DNA of 46,768 nucleotides, taken from IMG/VR virus record IMGVR_UViG_3300010354_000144, positions 1 through 46,768 of that record; one strand, given 5' to 3'. Origin of the DNA: a virus. Shown here piece by piece: positions 24,901-33,595 of the stretch (its first letter is position 1; each line of letters starts with the position of its first letter). The position numbers and the translations under genes were made by a program. The notes below the pieces were generated by a model, which made no database searches, was not told the DNA's origin, and saw nothing but the letters and a program-made list of their open reading frames with translations.

Positions 24901-27214
24901 CTATACTATAATTTCCATCAACAGGAAATTCTATATTGTCCCATATAATACGATGTGTTCCTGCATATGGATTGTCTTTTAGTTGTATGCTTGTATCAAA
25001 AGGACAAACTCCATATTCATTTATAAATCCACCTCTACCATAAACATTTGTTCTCCAAAGTTTTCGGTTAGATTTGTTTATATAATCAATCGTATTAAAA
25101 ACTTTTGCAACCTCAGTAGGTGGTGTTGAAGTTGGAATATTTCTAGGTGGAGAAAGTTGTCTAGCATTATATGCCTGGAAAGAAGCATCATAATCTGGAT
25201 TGCTATCATTAGTATCTTGAAATACGATTCCTGCTTGCTTACAATCAGGAGATGGGCATGTATCAACAATTACTGGTGCCGGAGCACCGTTTGGAATATC
25301 TTTAAATGTAACCAGATACCTTTTTCCATTTTTAAACACGCCTGTTCTTCGGACTTCTCCATTATTAGTATAAACAGCACCACTCTTTGTTCTCTCAAAA
25401 GATATTGGACCACTTTCAGACTCAATTGTAACCCCAGTAATTGCAGTTACTCCTGGTCTACCAGTTCCAGACCAATTAAACAGCAAGTCAATCTCAACCA
25501 AATCATTACCACCAGCAAGCATGTAATAATTCCCACCCTCTTTAATGAATAAAGATCCGGGTTTTTGCTCTTCTTTCTGTAGTTGTGGTTGAAATAAGGC
25601 AGGTTCCATAATTGGAACGTTTTGCAGATCAGCTCTGATTCTATGAACACCTTTTGTTATCTTTTTAGATGCCTTAGTAGGTGGTTGTCCAGATCTAAAT
25701 TCTGTTGTTTTAAATAACAATTCATTATCAACATAAATGGACGCAATATTATCTGCCATTCCATTGAAAATATAATCACCATCGTGAGGGAATTCTTTTT
25801 CCCACTCAATTGTAAATGGAATTCCTGCAAAATCACTTCCAGGAACATTTGATGGAGGAATTGGAGAGATTGCATTATTATTCATAAAGCTCTCTTCAAT
25901 TTTTGCTGGAGTATATGCCGAGTTATCTCTCAGTTGATATTTAAGATTGTAAGTTGTTCTTCCCCCAGAAGCACCACTACCTTTCCTATTTCCGGATCCA
26001 ATTCTTGTTGCACTGAACTGTCCAAGAGTACATTCAACTTGTAAGTCATCATTGTCATTTGGACTTTCTAAAAAGTCTGCAAATATACTTTTTCCAGTAA
26101 GAGTTTTGTTTGTATTTTTCGTATTTTCTTCTTCTGCTCTTCTTCCAATATTATCAATTAACCCAACTTCAGTCCCCTTACCCTTATATTGTCCAGAGGC
26201 AGTTATATTATAATAGATATTTGGCTTCAATTTAATAGTAACATTTTGCCCTCTTGTATTGTTTGGGAAACTGTCTGCTCTAATTGAAAACTTATGGGAG
26301 TTATCCTCGGCAACAAAATTAAAGACTAAAGGATTTTCTCTTCTTCCAAATTGCGTGAATACTTTAAAAGTTACATCTTTATACAAAGATCCAGACTCAT
26401 ATTCACCACCCCATCCAGGATGACGAACATTATGTTTAACTCTAGTTGTTTTATTTGAATATGTTACAGAAAGTGGTTTTTCGTCTCTAGTATTCCACCA
26501 TCTGTAAATTCTATTGTCATTTACACTTACTCTAGTTCCACCCCTGAGAGAAGCAAGAAATTCTTGATATGCTCGTATTTCTCTACGTATTGGATCACTT
26601 GATAAATTTGCATAAAGAGTTGGATCCCATTCACCAATGTCTGTTCCATCAGGAGCATACTGTCTGCCATAACCAGCTTCAGTTGGAGGACATATTTGAT
26701 ATTCCTCAAAATCATCTTCTTGATCATAGTATTCTACAGTTTCTGAAACCTCACCAAGAACTGATCTTACAACAGCACCAGCACCAATACCGCAATTATC
26801 TCTAACTTCAGTCACTGGTGGATACTGATATCCAAATCCACCCGTAACTAAATCAACTGCAAGAAGAGCACCGTCTTTACCAATAATAGGATTTCCGGAA
26901 GCACCAACTCCACCTCCACCATAAAAATATAATTTTGTTGGTCCACAATTTGTTTGAAGTTGAATTCCAGGACACCCATCAGCACCAACAGAACTTGATG
27001 GCAACATCATGTCTGGAGTAAGGCGATTTACATCATTAATTCCTAGATAACGTATCTTATCTCTAGTTCTAAAGATAAATCTAGCACCAGGATTTCTTTT
27101 TGCATAGTCATTAGCTTCACATACAGTAACACCATCGACAAATCCCCTATCAGTTGATATGTAACCAACTCGAATGTCATCTACAGATGCTGGACCAAAA
27201 AGATTAAATGACAT
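21923..27214 (-). CDS. Giant virion structural protein with four PA14-like modules
   Basis: The protein is 1763 residues. The N-terminus (MSFNLFGPASVDDIRVGYIS, FIFRTRDKIRYLGINDVNRL) begins a domain conserved in cyanophages. Four PA14-like modules can be read, each with a W....FP.dG.Y strand followed by D.....vDg.., at about residues 460-500 (FPHDGDYIFNG), 750-790 (FPVDGNYSIEVEVDDNV), 1118-1155 (IPYSGFYALRG) and 1421-1458 (FPEDGQYTMRAEADDYV). Residues about 250-820 and 900-1500 look like an internal duplication (IFADFLESPNDNDDLQV with IFADYLTSGNDNDDIQV). PA14 domains often bind carbohydrates, so an adsorption role is likely. Likely in the baseplate periphery given position next to gp5. Confidence 0.75.
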   Translation of the reverse strand: MSFNLFGPASVDDIRVGYISTDRGFVDGVTVCEANDYAKRNPGARFIFRTRDKIRYLGINDVNRLTPDMMLPSSSVGADGCPGIQLQTNCGPTKLYFYGGGGVGASGNPIIGKDGALLAVDLVTGGFGYQYPPVTEVRDNCGIGAGAVVRSVLGEVSETVEYYDQEDDFEEYQICPPTEAGYGRQYAPDGTDIGEWDPTLYANLSSDPIRREIRAYQEFLASLRGGTRVSVNDNRIYRWWNTRDEKPLSVTYSNKTTRVKHNVRHPGWGGEYESGSLYKDVTFKVFTQFGRRENPLVFNFVAEDNSHKFSIRADSFPNNTRGQNVTIKLKPNIYYNITASGQYKGKGTEVGLIDNIGRRAEEENTKNTNKTLTGKSIFADFLESPNDNDDLQVECTLGQFSATRIGSGNRKGSGASGGRTTYNLKYQLRDNSAYTPAKIEESFMNNNAISPIPPSNVPGSDFAGIPFTIEWEKEFPHDGDYIFNGMADNIASIYVDNELLFKTTEFRSGQPPTKASKKITKGVHRIRADLQNVPIMEPALFQPQLQKEEQKPGSLFIKEGGNYYMLAGGNDLVEIDLLFNWSGTGRPGVTAITGVTIESESGPISFERTKSGAVYTNNGEVRRTGVFKNGKRYLVTFKDIPNGAPAPVIVDTCPSPDCKQAGIVFQDTNDSNPDYDASFQAYNARQLSPPRNIPTSTPPTEVAKVFNTIDYINKSNRKLWRTNVYGRGGFINEYGVCPFDTSIQLKDNPYAGTHRIIWDNIEFPVDGNYSIEVEVDDNVVLTFQGPQEDVVINKRGFSSPSNGTGKTTETRFFKKGRYKLVADLQQIPGGRFGFKDSIKGINPMALAVNVTTAVVRTEIISQKSWNENPTGVALVIDAPLPPIPQEPVVLQEGRCPRNPIWTTRFPGATQKWYPVNYSSPKKVTELISIPPQKNDDDTELVEFTIYGQGAFRDLAFVFTSVTGNHTFTLNGVDRNKKTRKESIRIRKNTNYVVFAKENSSKYVSVEQGLIKGGTKAKEQGIGESKKIFADYLTSGNDNDDIQVSTSLGVFKSSNRRKASGSNRNTYDLTYKLEGAPGAAQETTTRTKTYDVPGWSKFMNRYAISPVAPLVQPGSDGGGVVYRNQWNLDIPYSGFYALRGTVDNGGRILVDGREIVRGGGVSFGEGGTRGLYGFSEENPKSTKVFLTAGKHTIEVEIENQTTETFVQVDKTIFTTSDWVSSAQPIQSQEQPAGGNFFKKGNDYYLRVGGNDLVGLKFELAYNDSPFIAGTAITRVSIPSNNGRVVLNRESFGTFFKEKGSVSAKGIFKANQEYGPIVFEGRARGSIDPRVANTGDPQKNPGTFNQRINFYDSDGSDVNASLTLIPPPEQLSGARVVQQPTQQPTTKNGVTYSGPILATYRSGALGPFLTPAFTSDEDYRANNLDKLWTLKWQNVNFPEDGQYTMRAEADDYVIVRIDGERIGQARVFEGVRTFNFNTTRGNKTIEMEIYNIPGNSNSTFESNPIVFNVVITKKVEVSSGVSKAWTQNPVGISAILIPPPCPKPIRGKGVIKEVIVDDPGNGNPSAPPSSPPGTPTVPVGLRLQRVEITNPGINYNCGVDTIRIIPDNGAVLDYNCNSFGSINEVIVREGGFGFVTWPDIVIETETGINFEAKPVFEIVRDPLIDPVSGLLTPPEKLIQVTDLVGLKQTGYVFGRAYYGAVFYKDGIRYAGYYETAGELVQVYDTLQESIDAQVTTPPSAILRQGTDTNSNNSRLNIPGTPENLI

Positions 27215-27252
27215 ATGCTTTTATATTTTTTTAACCTCTTTTCTCATAGTAA

Positions 27253-27260
27253 TATTTATT
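27253..27260 (-). promoter_or_regulatory. Late-promoter-like element
   Basis: The minus strand reads AATAAATA, one base from TATAAATA. It overlaps the gp5 stop codon and lies 39 nt before the ATG of the giant PA14-like protein. Confidence 0.5.
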
Positions 27261-28806
27261 AGAAAATTTGCAAATCCCTTTCTTGAGCAGCAGCTGCTCT
27301 AGTTTCCGCATTAGATTCACCAATATCTAAATCCTTTGTTGCTTTCGAAGGTTCAACATAAGGAGTCTCAGAAGATGGAGAAGCATCTGCAGGTTTTGCC
27401 GCAGACTCATCAATAGACTTATTGCTTGGTTGCTGCGAATCTGGAGCAGCAGCACCACCTCTAGCAAAAGTATAAAAATCAGAAACAGCGACGTTTGGTT
27501 TTAATTCACATCCAAAAACATTCAAAGTTAAGTTTGAAAAAGAAAGTGCAGATGTTAAACTTCCACTAATGTTTCCAACTAAAGAAGTAATATCGGAAAG
27601 TGATCCACTCACTCCAGCAATTTGGTTTTGAATATCTTCTAAAAATGCATTGACATTTTTAAGAATTGCATTGTTAGCATCATCTATTTGAGTTTTATTA
27701 TAAGATATTGCTCTACCAACTATATCCTCAGCAGAACACATAGGTACTTTTGGTACTGATGAGCAAGAACTTACATTAGGTTCACTTCCTCTTTTTTGTA
27801 GTTCCTTTGGTTTAAAGATTTTATCGAGCATTCCCTGCATCAAACCACAAAGATTTTGTGTAATTTTATTGTATAAACATAATATTAGTTCTGTTATAAC
27901 TTCTTTCATATCACCAAACATATATCTAAAACTAGATGGAATTGCCGATACAACTTTTGTTAATGTTTTATTTAAAAGTTTAAGTACATATTCCATAATC
28001 TTATCAAAAATTATTTTCATATACTTTGCAATTACACATGCAGCATCTGAAATTAATTTTTGCAAATCAGAAATAGTATTTGAAACCCTATCAACATAAC
28101 TTGTAATAGCATTCAAGTACTTGTTAATTTTTTGAATAACATTATCTAGAACTGTCTGTATTGCTTTCATAGCAGATCCGACAGTATCATCTGGTTTAAG
28201 TAGAGGTATTTTTTCTTGAAGTTTATCTTCTCTTTTTACATCACCAGCACTTGTTTGATGAACAGCATCTGGATTTTCTTTTGTTGGTGTTTTCCCCTGA
28301 ACAGTTACTAATCCCTCATCAGGAGCTTTCTCTTTTGCAGTTCCAGTTTTTGGGTCCTTGGAATTAGCATATCCACTCTGAGGAGTAAAATTTTTACCCC
28401 CACTAAATCCTGTTTTTCTTTCAAGTTCAGTCTGTGCATTGTTTCCAAGCACACCCATGATAACAGGAACTTGTTGCTCCTGCCCATCAAGAAAAAATCC
28501 AAATACAAAATTACCTTGTCGTAAATTTGGAGTTTGTGCAGAGTTTGTCTGACCACCACCAGCAGTCACAGGATACATTACCTGTGCCCATGGAAGTTGG
28601 TCGGATGCTATAGTTTCTTCACCCTGATCATGAAGACCAATGATTCTTACTTTATAACGTCTTCCCCATCCAGGAGTGTCATTTTTATTTGCATACTTTC
28701 CAGGAACAATATTGTCCCTCCAGGTTGAATCGTCAGCAATCTGACCAATCCACCAGTTAAAAGATTCTCCTAAAAATCCCGGATTAAATAACGTACCTTC
28801 ACTCAT
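27259..28806 (-). CDS. 5: Baseplate central spike/hub protein gp5
   Basis: The protein is 515 residues. Residues about 45-140 are the gp5 N-terminal OB-fold: GWGRRYKVRIIGLHDQGEE, LPWAQVMYPVTAGG, GNFVFGFFLDGQEQQVPVIM and GVLGNN line up with T4 gp5. The T4 lysozyme domain is absent; instead residues about 200-330 form long amphipathic helices (NVIQKINKYLNAITSYVDRV, IMEYVLKLLNKTLTKV), and the C-terminus is low-complexity Ser/Ala/Pro. It would sit at the tip of the tail tube. Its ATG overlaps the CP12 stop (TGATG), so the two are translationally coupled. Lysozyme-like domains occur instead in the large proteins at 30448-36760. Confidence 0.85.
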   Translation of the reverse strand: MSEGTLFNPGFLGESFNWWIGQIADDSTWRDNIVPGKYANKNDTPGWGRRYKVRIIGLHDQGEETIASDQLPWAQVMYPVTAGGGQTNSAQTPNLRQGNFVFGFFLDGQEQQVPVIMGVLGNNAQTELERKTGFSGGKNFTPQSGYANSKDPKTGTAKEKAPDEGLVTVQGKTPTKENPDAVHQTSAGDVKREDKLQEKIPLLKPDDTVGSAMKAIQTVLDNVIQKINKYLNAITSYVDRVSNTISDLQKLISDAACVIAKYMKIIFDKIMEYVLKLLNKTLTKVVSAIPSSFRYMFGDMKEVITELILCLYNKITQNLCGLMQGMLDKIFKPKELQKRGSEPNVSSCSSVPKVPMCSAEDIVGRAISYNKTQIDDANNAILKNVNAFLEDIQNQIAGVSGSLSDITSLVGNISGSLTSALSFSNLTLNVFGCELKPNVAVSDFYTFARGGAAAPDSQQPSNKSIDESAAKPADASPSSETPYVEPSKATKDLDIGESNAETRAAAAQERDLQIF

Positions 28807-29018
28807 CAGTCGTCATACATCCTACATTCAAGAGCGTCTGGATTATCATTACAATATAGTTCAAGGCTACTTGGATCATGATGATCATTTGGATGAGATT
28901 CAACCCACCTTTCAAGTGATTCCAGTTCTTGCTCAGTATGTCTTCTTGCTTGAGCAGAAACCATTGGATCATCCAATATTTTTTTATCTTGCTCAATGTG
29001 CTTTTCTACGCTTTCCAT
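28806..29018 (-). CDS. cp12: CP12-like Calvin-cycle regulator
   Basis: The protein is 70 residues. The C-terminal LELYCNDNPDALECRMYDD matches the GAPDH-binding tail of CP12 (YC-DNP-A-ECR-YDD), including the two cysteines that form the redox disulfide. The N-terminal half is a charged helix without the first cysteine pair of plant CP12. CP12 locks glyceraldehyde-3-phosphate dehydrogenase and phosphoribulokinase; cyanophage versions are thought to stop carbon fixation and favour the pentose phosphate pathway. Here the gene overlaps gp5 by one base and lies 24 nt behind a late-promoter-like element, which would make it a late gene. A structural role is an alternative, but the motif is strong. 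Confidence 0.8.
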   Translation of the reverse strand: MESVEKHIEQDKKILDDPMVSAQARRHTEQELESLERWVESHPNDHHDPSSLELYCNDNPDALECRMYDD

Positions 29019-29041
29019 AGCATTGCGTATAATAGTTCTAA

Positions 29042-29049
29042 TTATTTAG
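29042..29049 (-). promoter_or_regulatory. Late-promoter-like element before cp12-gp5
   Basis: The minus strand reads CTAAATAA, 24 nt before the cp12 ATG, overlapping the stop codon of the hub gene. The spacing matches that of the perfect TATAAATA elements in this window. Confidence 0.5.
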
Positions 29050-30422
29050 CGTGATATTGGTGATCCTTGTCTACCAAGAGAATCTCTACATAACGTTAAT
29101 GTTGTATAACCACCTGTTCTTGGACTTATATAATGACATAAGTGTGCAATTACATAGAATCCTCCAAATTGTTGGTCCATTGGTTTTGTATCTTTTGTAG
29201 AGACTTCTGGAGTGTCGACAAATACATAATCTCCAGCATGTAAACTAAAGTCACCAGTAAGGGTTACTTCAACAGAAGAAGAGAAGAACTGATTGTATCT
29301 CATTACAGATTGGTTCAAAATATTTTTAGGGTCAAAGTTTTTTTCTTTTGATTGTTTAATTTGCCCTTTGGTATCTCCTGTTGGTAAAGTTCCAGTATCA
29401 ATTAACATATATTGAGTTCTAGAAAAGTCATTTGCATCTCCTCCAGAAGAAAATTCTTTATTATATTTGGGAAGATTTTTAGCTGCCTTTTGCAGACTCT
29501 CTTCTTTAGCCTGCGTATTACCTTGAGTGTTTGGATTTACAACCTCATAATAACAATTAAAAGGATCAAAAAGAACTGTTCTTGTCGAATAAGTTCCAAT
29601 TGATAACTTTGATTGAACACTCCCCGCAGAAGTGTCTATATTATAATTTAATATTTTTCCACTGTACTCTGGAGGAACGGTAGATCCTCTTCCATCTGGA
29701 GTATCATTATAAATTAAACTTTTATATGTTTTAGGTCCACCCGAAGGTTCGTTCTTAGATAGTAGATATTCAACAGATTTAAATTTATATCCTTCAGAAG
29801 TTTCAAAAAAGAAAAATCCAGCAGTGTTTCCAGGAGAACTTGTTACTGGAGCCGCCTTCTTTGCTAATTCAAGAATTACTGGAAATGGTCTTTTATTGAC
29901 ACCTGAATAATTTAGATTGTTAAGAGTATCTTCTATATCCAACTTTTTATCAGAACCAACTTTTAAAGTCTCAGTCATGACTCTTTTAATATGATCTGAT
30001 ATTTTTCCATCCATTCTATAGTTTACTCTTGTTTTGTAATTAAATATCCCTTCCTTTGAAACTAAAGGAATTGAAACCAAAGTTTTTCTTGCTTCTCTTG
30101 ATACGGGAACAACATTATCAGAATATAAGGTCACTGATATTTCCTTATCTTTTGGATCTGAAATTTTCAATTCTACCTTTTCAGTGCCAACTAATTGTAA
30201 AGCATCCAAAACTGTCTTCAAGTCACCATCCTTTTTAACAGTCCCAGTATCAGAAAACATAATATCAACTTTTAAAGTAGGACTCAATACACTTTCATAG
30301 TAATACAAATCAGTAATCAGAGATGCTATATCTGCCTGGGTTTTTTCATCATTAGAAAACACTACACATTTTTTGATGTCAAATTCTTTAGCCTGAGCAG
30401 AAGTAATTGGTGTATTAGTCAT
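29046..30422 (-). CDS. Baseplate hub protein, gp27-like
   Basis: The protein is 458 residues. It lies directly upstream of cp12-gp5, where T4-like phages need a gp27-type hub ring. The C-terminal part (VEVTLTGDFSLHAGDYVFVD, then GGFYVIAHLCHYISPRTGGY and TTLTLCRDSLG) has the texture of hub/VgrG domain strands that carry the spike. The N-terminus (KKCVVFSNDEKTQADIASLI, YYYESVLSPTLKVDIMFSDT) fits the first hub barrel. T4 gp27 is 391 residues, so this is somewhat longer. Identity as gp27 rests on position and fold texture rather than on strong sequence identity. Confidence 0.62.
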   Translation of the reverse strand: MTNTPITSAQAKEFDIKKCVVFSNDEKTQADIASLITDLYYYESVLSPTLKVDIMFSDTGTVKKDGDLKTVLDALQLVGTEKVELKISDPKDKEISVTLYSDNVVPVSREARKTLVSIPLVSKEGIFNYKTRVNYRMDGKISDHIKRVMTETLKVGSDKKLDIEDTLNNLNYSGVNKRPFPVILELAKKAAPVTSSPGNTAGFFFFETSEGYKFKSVEYLLSKNEPSGGPKTYKSLIYNDTPDGRGSTVPPEYSGKILNYNIDTSAGSVQSKLSIGTYSTRTVLFDPFNCYYEVVNPNTQGNTQAKEESLQKAAKNLPKYNKEFSSGGDANDFSRTQYMLIDTGTLPTGDTKGQIKQSKEKNFDPKNILNQSVMRYNQFFSSSVEVTLTGDFSLHAGDYVFVDTPEVSTKDTKPMDQQFGGFYVIAHLCHYISPRTGGYTTLTLCRDSLGRQGSPISR

Positions 30423-30444
30423 TTCTTAGTTTTTTCCTTATTAC

Positions 30445-30452
30445 TATTTACC
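30445..30452 (-). promoter_or_regulatory. Late-promoter-like element
   Basis: The minus strand reads GGTAAATA, with the TAAATA core, 23 nt before the ATG of the hub gene and overlapping the end of the preceding coding sequence. Confidence 0.42.
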
Positions 30453-33400
30453 TGAGTTCGGTTGGATCTTGAGAATAATCTTGATCTCCATCAGAAAAAC
30501 CCCCACCAAAACCAGAACCAATCGGAATAATCTGTGGAGGAATTAGAGATACTTGCTGAGATTCTGGTAATTCATATGTATAAAGATCTTCAGTTTCTAG
30601 AAAACCATCTTCTGTATATTTACTTAGAATAGAAATTAGGCTTTCAGAAGCATTTTTTCTCTGACTCACGTTTTCAGTTTGATTAATTATGTCATAAAAC
30701 TTAATTCCAAATAATTTTACAGAATCCGAATCAATAACATATTCATCTGGATGTGTTAACACCATTTGTGTTTTATCAACATACCCACCATGCAATGCTG
30801 CGGGAATTGGATCTTTCCTAGATCTTTGCACAATATCTCTTTCTGCTGCAGTTGCATAACGAGCAGGTCCTTTCCATGCACCAATACCTGCCTCTTTCAA
30901 ATATTGAACAGCAAGAATGTCTTGAACTTCTGGACTAAACTTTGTATTTGTTGATATATTTGCTCTAGCAACAACACCAGGTAAAGTATTTCCAATAAAT
31001 TGATAACGTCCAACAGCATGTAATCTTCCGAGTCTTATCCACTCAGCATTAGACATTCCAGGAATATCTCTCTGTAAACTCATAATTTCAGCAATAGTCA
31101 TATCTGTCAATGATCTTCCACCATGCTGTTTCATTTTACGAAAATCTCCACTGTATCCAAGCACTCCATATCCACCAGCAATACCTATCTGATTTACAGC
31201 ATTGTATCCACCAGCACTAGCAGACTCATATTTAGAAAGGATTGCTAATGCTTGTCTTTGAAGTGGTGTTAATTTTACAGATCCAATTGCAGTTGGTTCT
31301 GTTGACATTTGAGTAGATGCTGAGGCTGCCATTTCGGCATCTCTTTTTGTTTTTAATTTTTGATAAGTTCCACTATCAGCATGAAGACCAAGTTGAGTAT
31401 CACCACTAGCATCATATCCTCCATAAAAATAAAATCCATATCTTTTAACCATTTCCCCTAATTTTTGATTCACGTTTCCATTCTTAGCACTCCACTGATT
31501 ACCAACTCCAAGAACTCTAACTCTTGCACCAAGAGATTTTAAATATGAAAGCTGTGCCTCCACAGATTTCCAATCATCCTTAGAGTTAGCAATGCCAGTT
31601 GATAAATCAATTAATGCACCCCGGAGAGATTCACCCTTTGCTCTTAAAATCTCAAGAACTTTCTGAGCAGATCTACCAACTTTACTATCATCAGAATCAG
31701 TTCCTGGTGTAGCACCCAACCCAGCAAATCCACGAGCAATACTATCACCAATTACAAATTGTGCTTCTCCACCTATTTCAGTAAGTGGATTTTCTTGTCC
31801 AGTTTGCCCTTCTCTTGGTTTAGATTTCTCTCCACTGCTCATTCCAGATAATAAAGAAAATTGTCTTTGCAATTCATCCATAAGATAATTGGAAGAACCG
31901 ATCATACCTTCTTTAATATAAGATCTTGCCCACCCAAAAATATCAACTGGTCCAGTTAAGTCTGATAGAGATCTTTTACTATTGGGAATAAATGTACTTC
32001 CCAAAATGGAGTTGAATAAGTTATTAACTGCAGCAGCAAGAGAATTATAGTCTGCCTCAGAAGGACCATCACCCATAATTAATTTAATTGGCATTTGCAA
32101 GAATGGTTTTAAGAACGCCCCAGATGATGCAATAGTATATGCCTTAGTCAAATAACGATATGGATTTACATAGTTTGGTGACTCTGGATTTGGAAAAAAT
32201 GTTTGTATATTTGTCTTTTTGGTTTGTTGTCCAGTTAGAGGATTTGTGTATAGAACTTGACCATTCGAATCTTGACCTGGAGATAGTGGGGAAATTGGTA
32301 TTTCAAAAGTTCTTGAAACTGTTTTCTTTACCTGAGATCTACCAATTGCACCACCAACTACTTCACCACCCCTGGTAATTGTTCCACCTTGTGCATATTT
32401 TTTAACTTTAACCTCACCACCCCCATACATCCTATTCATCATCTGCCTTTGAGCAGACGCATCACCGTAAATATTTCCCCACGATCCCTTTTCTTTTGCA
32501 AGTAATCCTAAACTAAATGTGTTTAGTATTTGGCGCACTTGTTCACGAACTCTTGCATCAAACTTTGCAAGATTCTCTCTTTGAGATCTAATTCCAGTAG
32601 CATCACCACTTAAGGACATGATACCAAAATTAATCAGTTCACCTAAGTACCTAAATGGAGCACCAATTATATCAAGTAAACTACCAACAGCATTTGAAAT
32701 AAAGTTATAAATTCTAAGACCAGGAATAGCAGTATAATATGCAAGTAACTTTAATCCCCTAGTAATAAAATTTTTATCATTCGTCGCATCATCAAGTTTC
32801 TTCTGAAGTTCATTTTGGAGATTCTGAGTAAACTTTCTTTGTTGAAAAGTGAGTTCTCCTAACAGTGAGGCAGCAGTTCCAACAAGCATAATCGGAGCGC
32901 CAACTCTTGCAACATTACCAAGTCTACTTGCTGCTGCTTGAAGAGCCGCTCTAGCACCTCTTCTTTTCGTTACTTGTTTAGAAACTTCTTCTCCGACTTT
33001 TCCAAGTGCATCTTGATTTAAATCAGTCTGTGCTTTCAATGATATTAAATCAGAAAAAAGCATACCAGAAATAAGCATTAAGTTTAATGTCTTATTCGTC
33101 ATCCCCAAAGCAGATTCATAAGCAGCAATCCCTTTGTCGCCATATAAAAGTTTGTATTGTTCTTTTCCAAAATCAATAATTCCATAAACCTTATCAACAA
33201 AAGTTACCATTGCATTGAGAATTGTTCCAGCAAACTCAACCGCAAAATTACCAATCTTAAATCCAGTAATTACAAGACCTTTTAATTTTGGAAGATGTGG
33301 TATTAATTTAAGAGTTAATGCTCCAAATAAAACTGAGAATAAAAAGTTCTTTACAGAATCCAGAAAACCAAGTCTTGGAACACGTATTTTATTTGCTACA

Positions 33401-33594
33401 GACCTCTCTTTTTCATTTGTGCGATCTTCATATCTTTTTTCTACTTCGTCTCTACGATTTCTTTCTAGTAACTTTATTCTACTTTTAAAAGCAATATCTT
33501 TATATTTGTTCTTCTGCCCTACAAGTTTTTCTACACGAACAACTTGTTTCTGAATAATAAAGGCAGTAGGATTCTTTAACTTGAGATATGCCAT
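30448..33594 (-). CDS. Large tail protein with SGNH-like and lysozyme-like domains
   Basis: The protein is 1048 residues. It shares an N-terminal region (LGFLDSVKNFLFSVLFGALT) and a C-terminal region (HPDEYVIDSDSVKLFG...IPPQIIPI) with the next gene, so they are paralogues. Residues about 610-750 look like an SGNH/GDSL hydrolase: FVIGDSIARG (catalytic Ser), an Asn in LSTGIANSKDDW, and LGLHADSGTYQKL (His). Residues about 775-930 look like a lysozyme/transglycosylase: LSKYESASAGGYNAVN (possible catalytic Glu) and GRYQFIGNTLP. Hydrophobic helices lie at about 250-330. The likely role is a tail-lumen or hub protein that opens the envelope during injection. No activity can be proven from sequence. 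Confidence 0.7.
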   Translation of the reverse strand: MAYLKLKNPTAFIIQKQVVRVEKLVGQKNKYKDIAFKSRIKLLERNRRDEVEKRYEDRTNEKERSVANKIRVPRLGFLDSVKNFLFSVLFGALTLKLIPHLPKLKGLVITGFKIGNFAVEFAGTILNAMVTFVDKVYGIIDFGKEQYKLLYGDKGIAAYESALGMTNKTLNLMLISGMLFSDLISLKAQTDLNQDALGKVGEEVSKQVTKRRGARAALQAAASRLGNVARVGAPIMLVGTAASLLGELTFQQRKFTQNLQNELQKKLDDATNDKNFITRGLKLLAYYTAIPGLRIYNFISNAVGSLLDIIGAPFRYLGELINFGIMSLSGDATGIRSQRENLAKFDARVREQVRQILNTFSLGLLAKEKGSWGNIYGDASAQRQMMNRMYGGGEVKVKKYAQGGTITRGGEVVGGAIGRSQVKKTVSRTFEIPISPLSPGQDSNGQVLYTNPLTGQQTKKTNIQTFFPNPESPNYVNPYRYLTKAYTIASSGAFLKPFLQMPIKLIMGDGPSEADYNSLAAAVNNLFNSILGSTFIPNSKRSLSDLTGPVDIFGWARSYIKEGMIGSSNYLMDELQRQFSLLSGMSSGEKSKPREGQTGQENPLTEIGGEAQFVIGDSIARGFAGLGATPGTDSDDSKVGRSAQKVLEILRAKGESLRGALIDLSTGIANSKDDWKSVEAQLSYLKSLGARVRVLGVGNQWSAKNGNVNQKLGEMVKRYGFYFYGGYDASGDTQLGLHADSGTYQKLKTKRDAEMAASASTQMSTEPTAIGSVKLTPLQRQALAILSKYESASAGGYNAVNQIGIAGGYGVLGYSGDFRKMKQHGGRSLTDMTIAEIMSLQRDIPGMSNAEWIRLGRLHAVGRYQFIGNTLPGVVARANISTNTKFSPEVQDILAVQYLKEAGIGAWKGPARYATAAERDIVQRSRKDPIPAALHGGYVDKTQMVLTHPDEYVIDSDSVKLFGIKFYDIINQTENVSQRKNASESLISILSKYTEDGFLETEDLYTYELPESQQVSLIPPQIIPIGSGFGGGFSDGDQDYSQDPTELR

Positions 33595-33595
33595 T

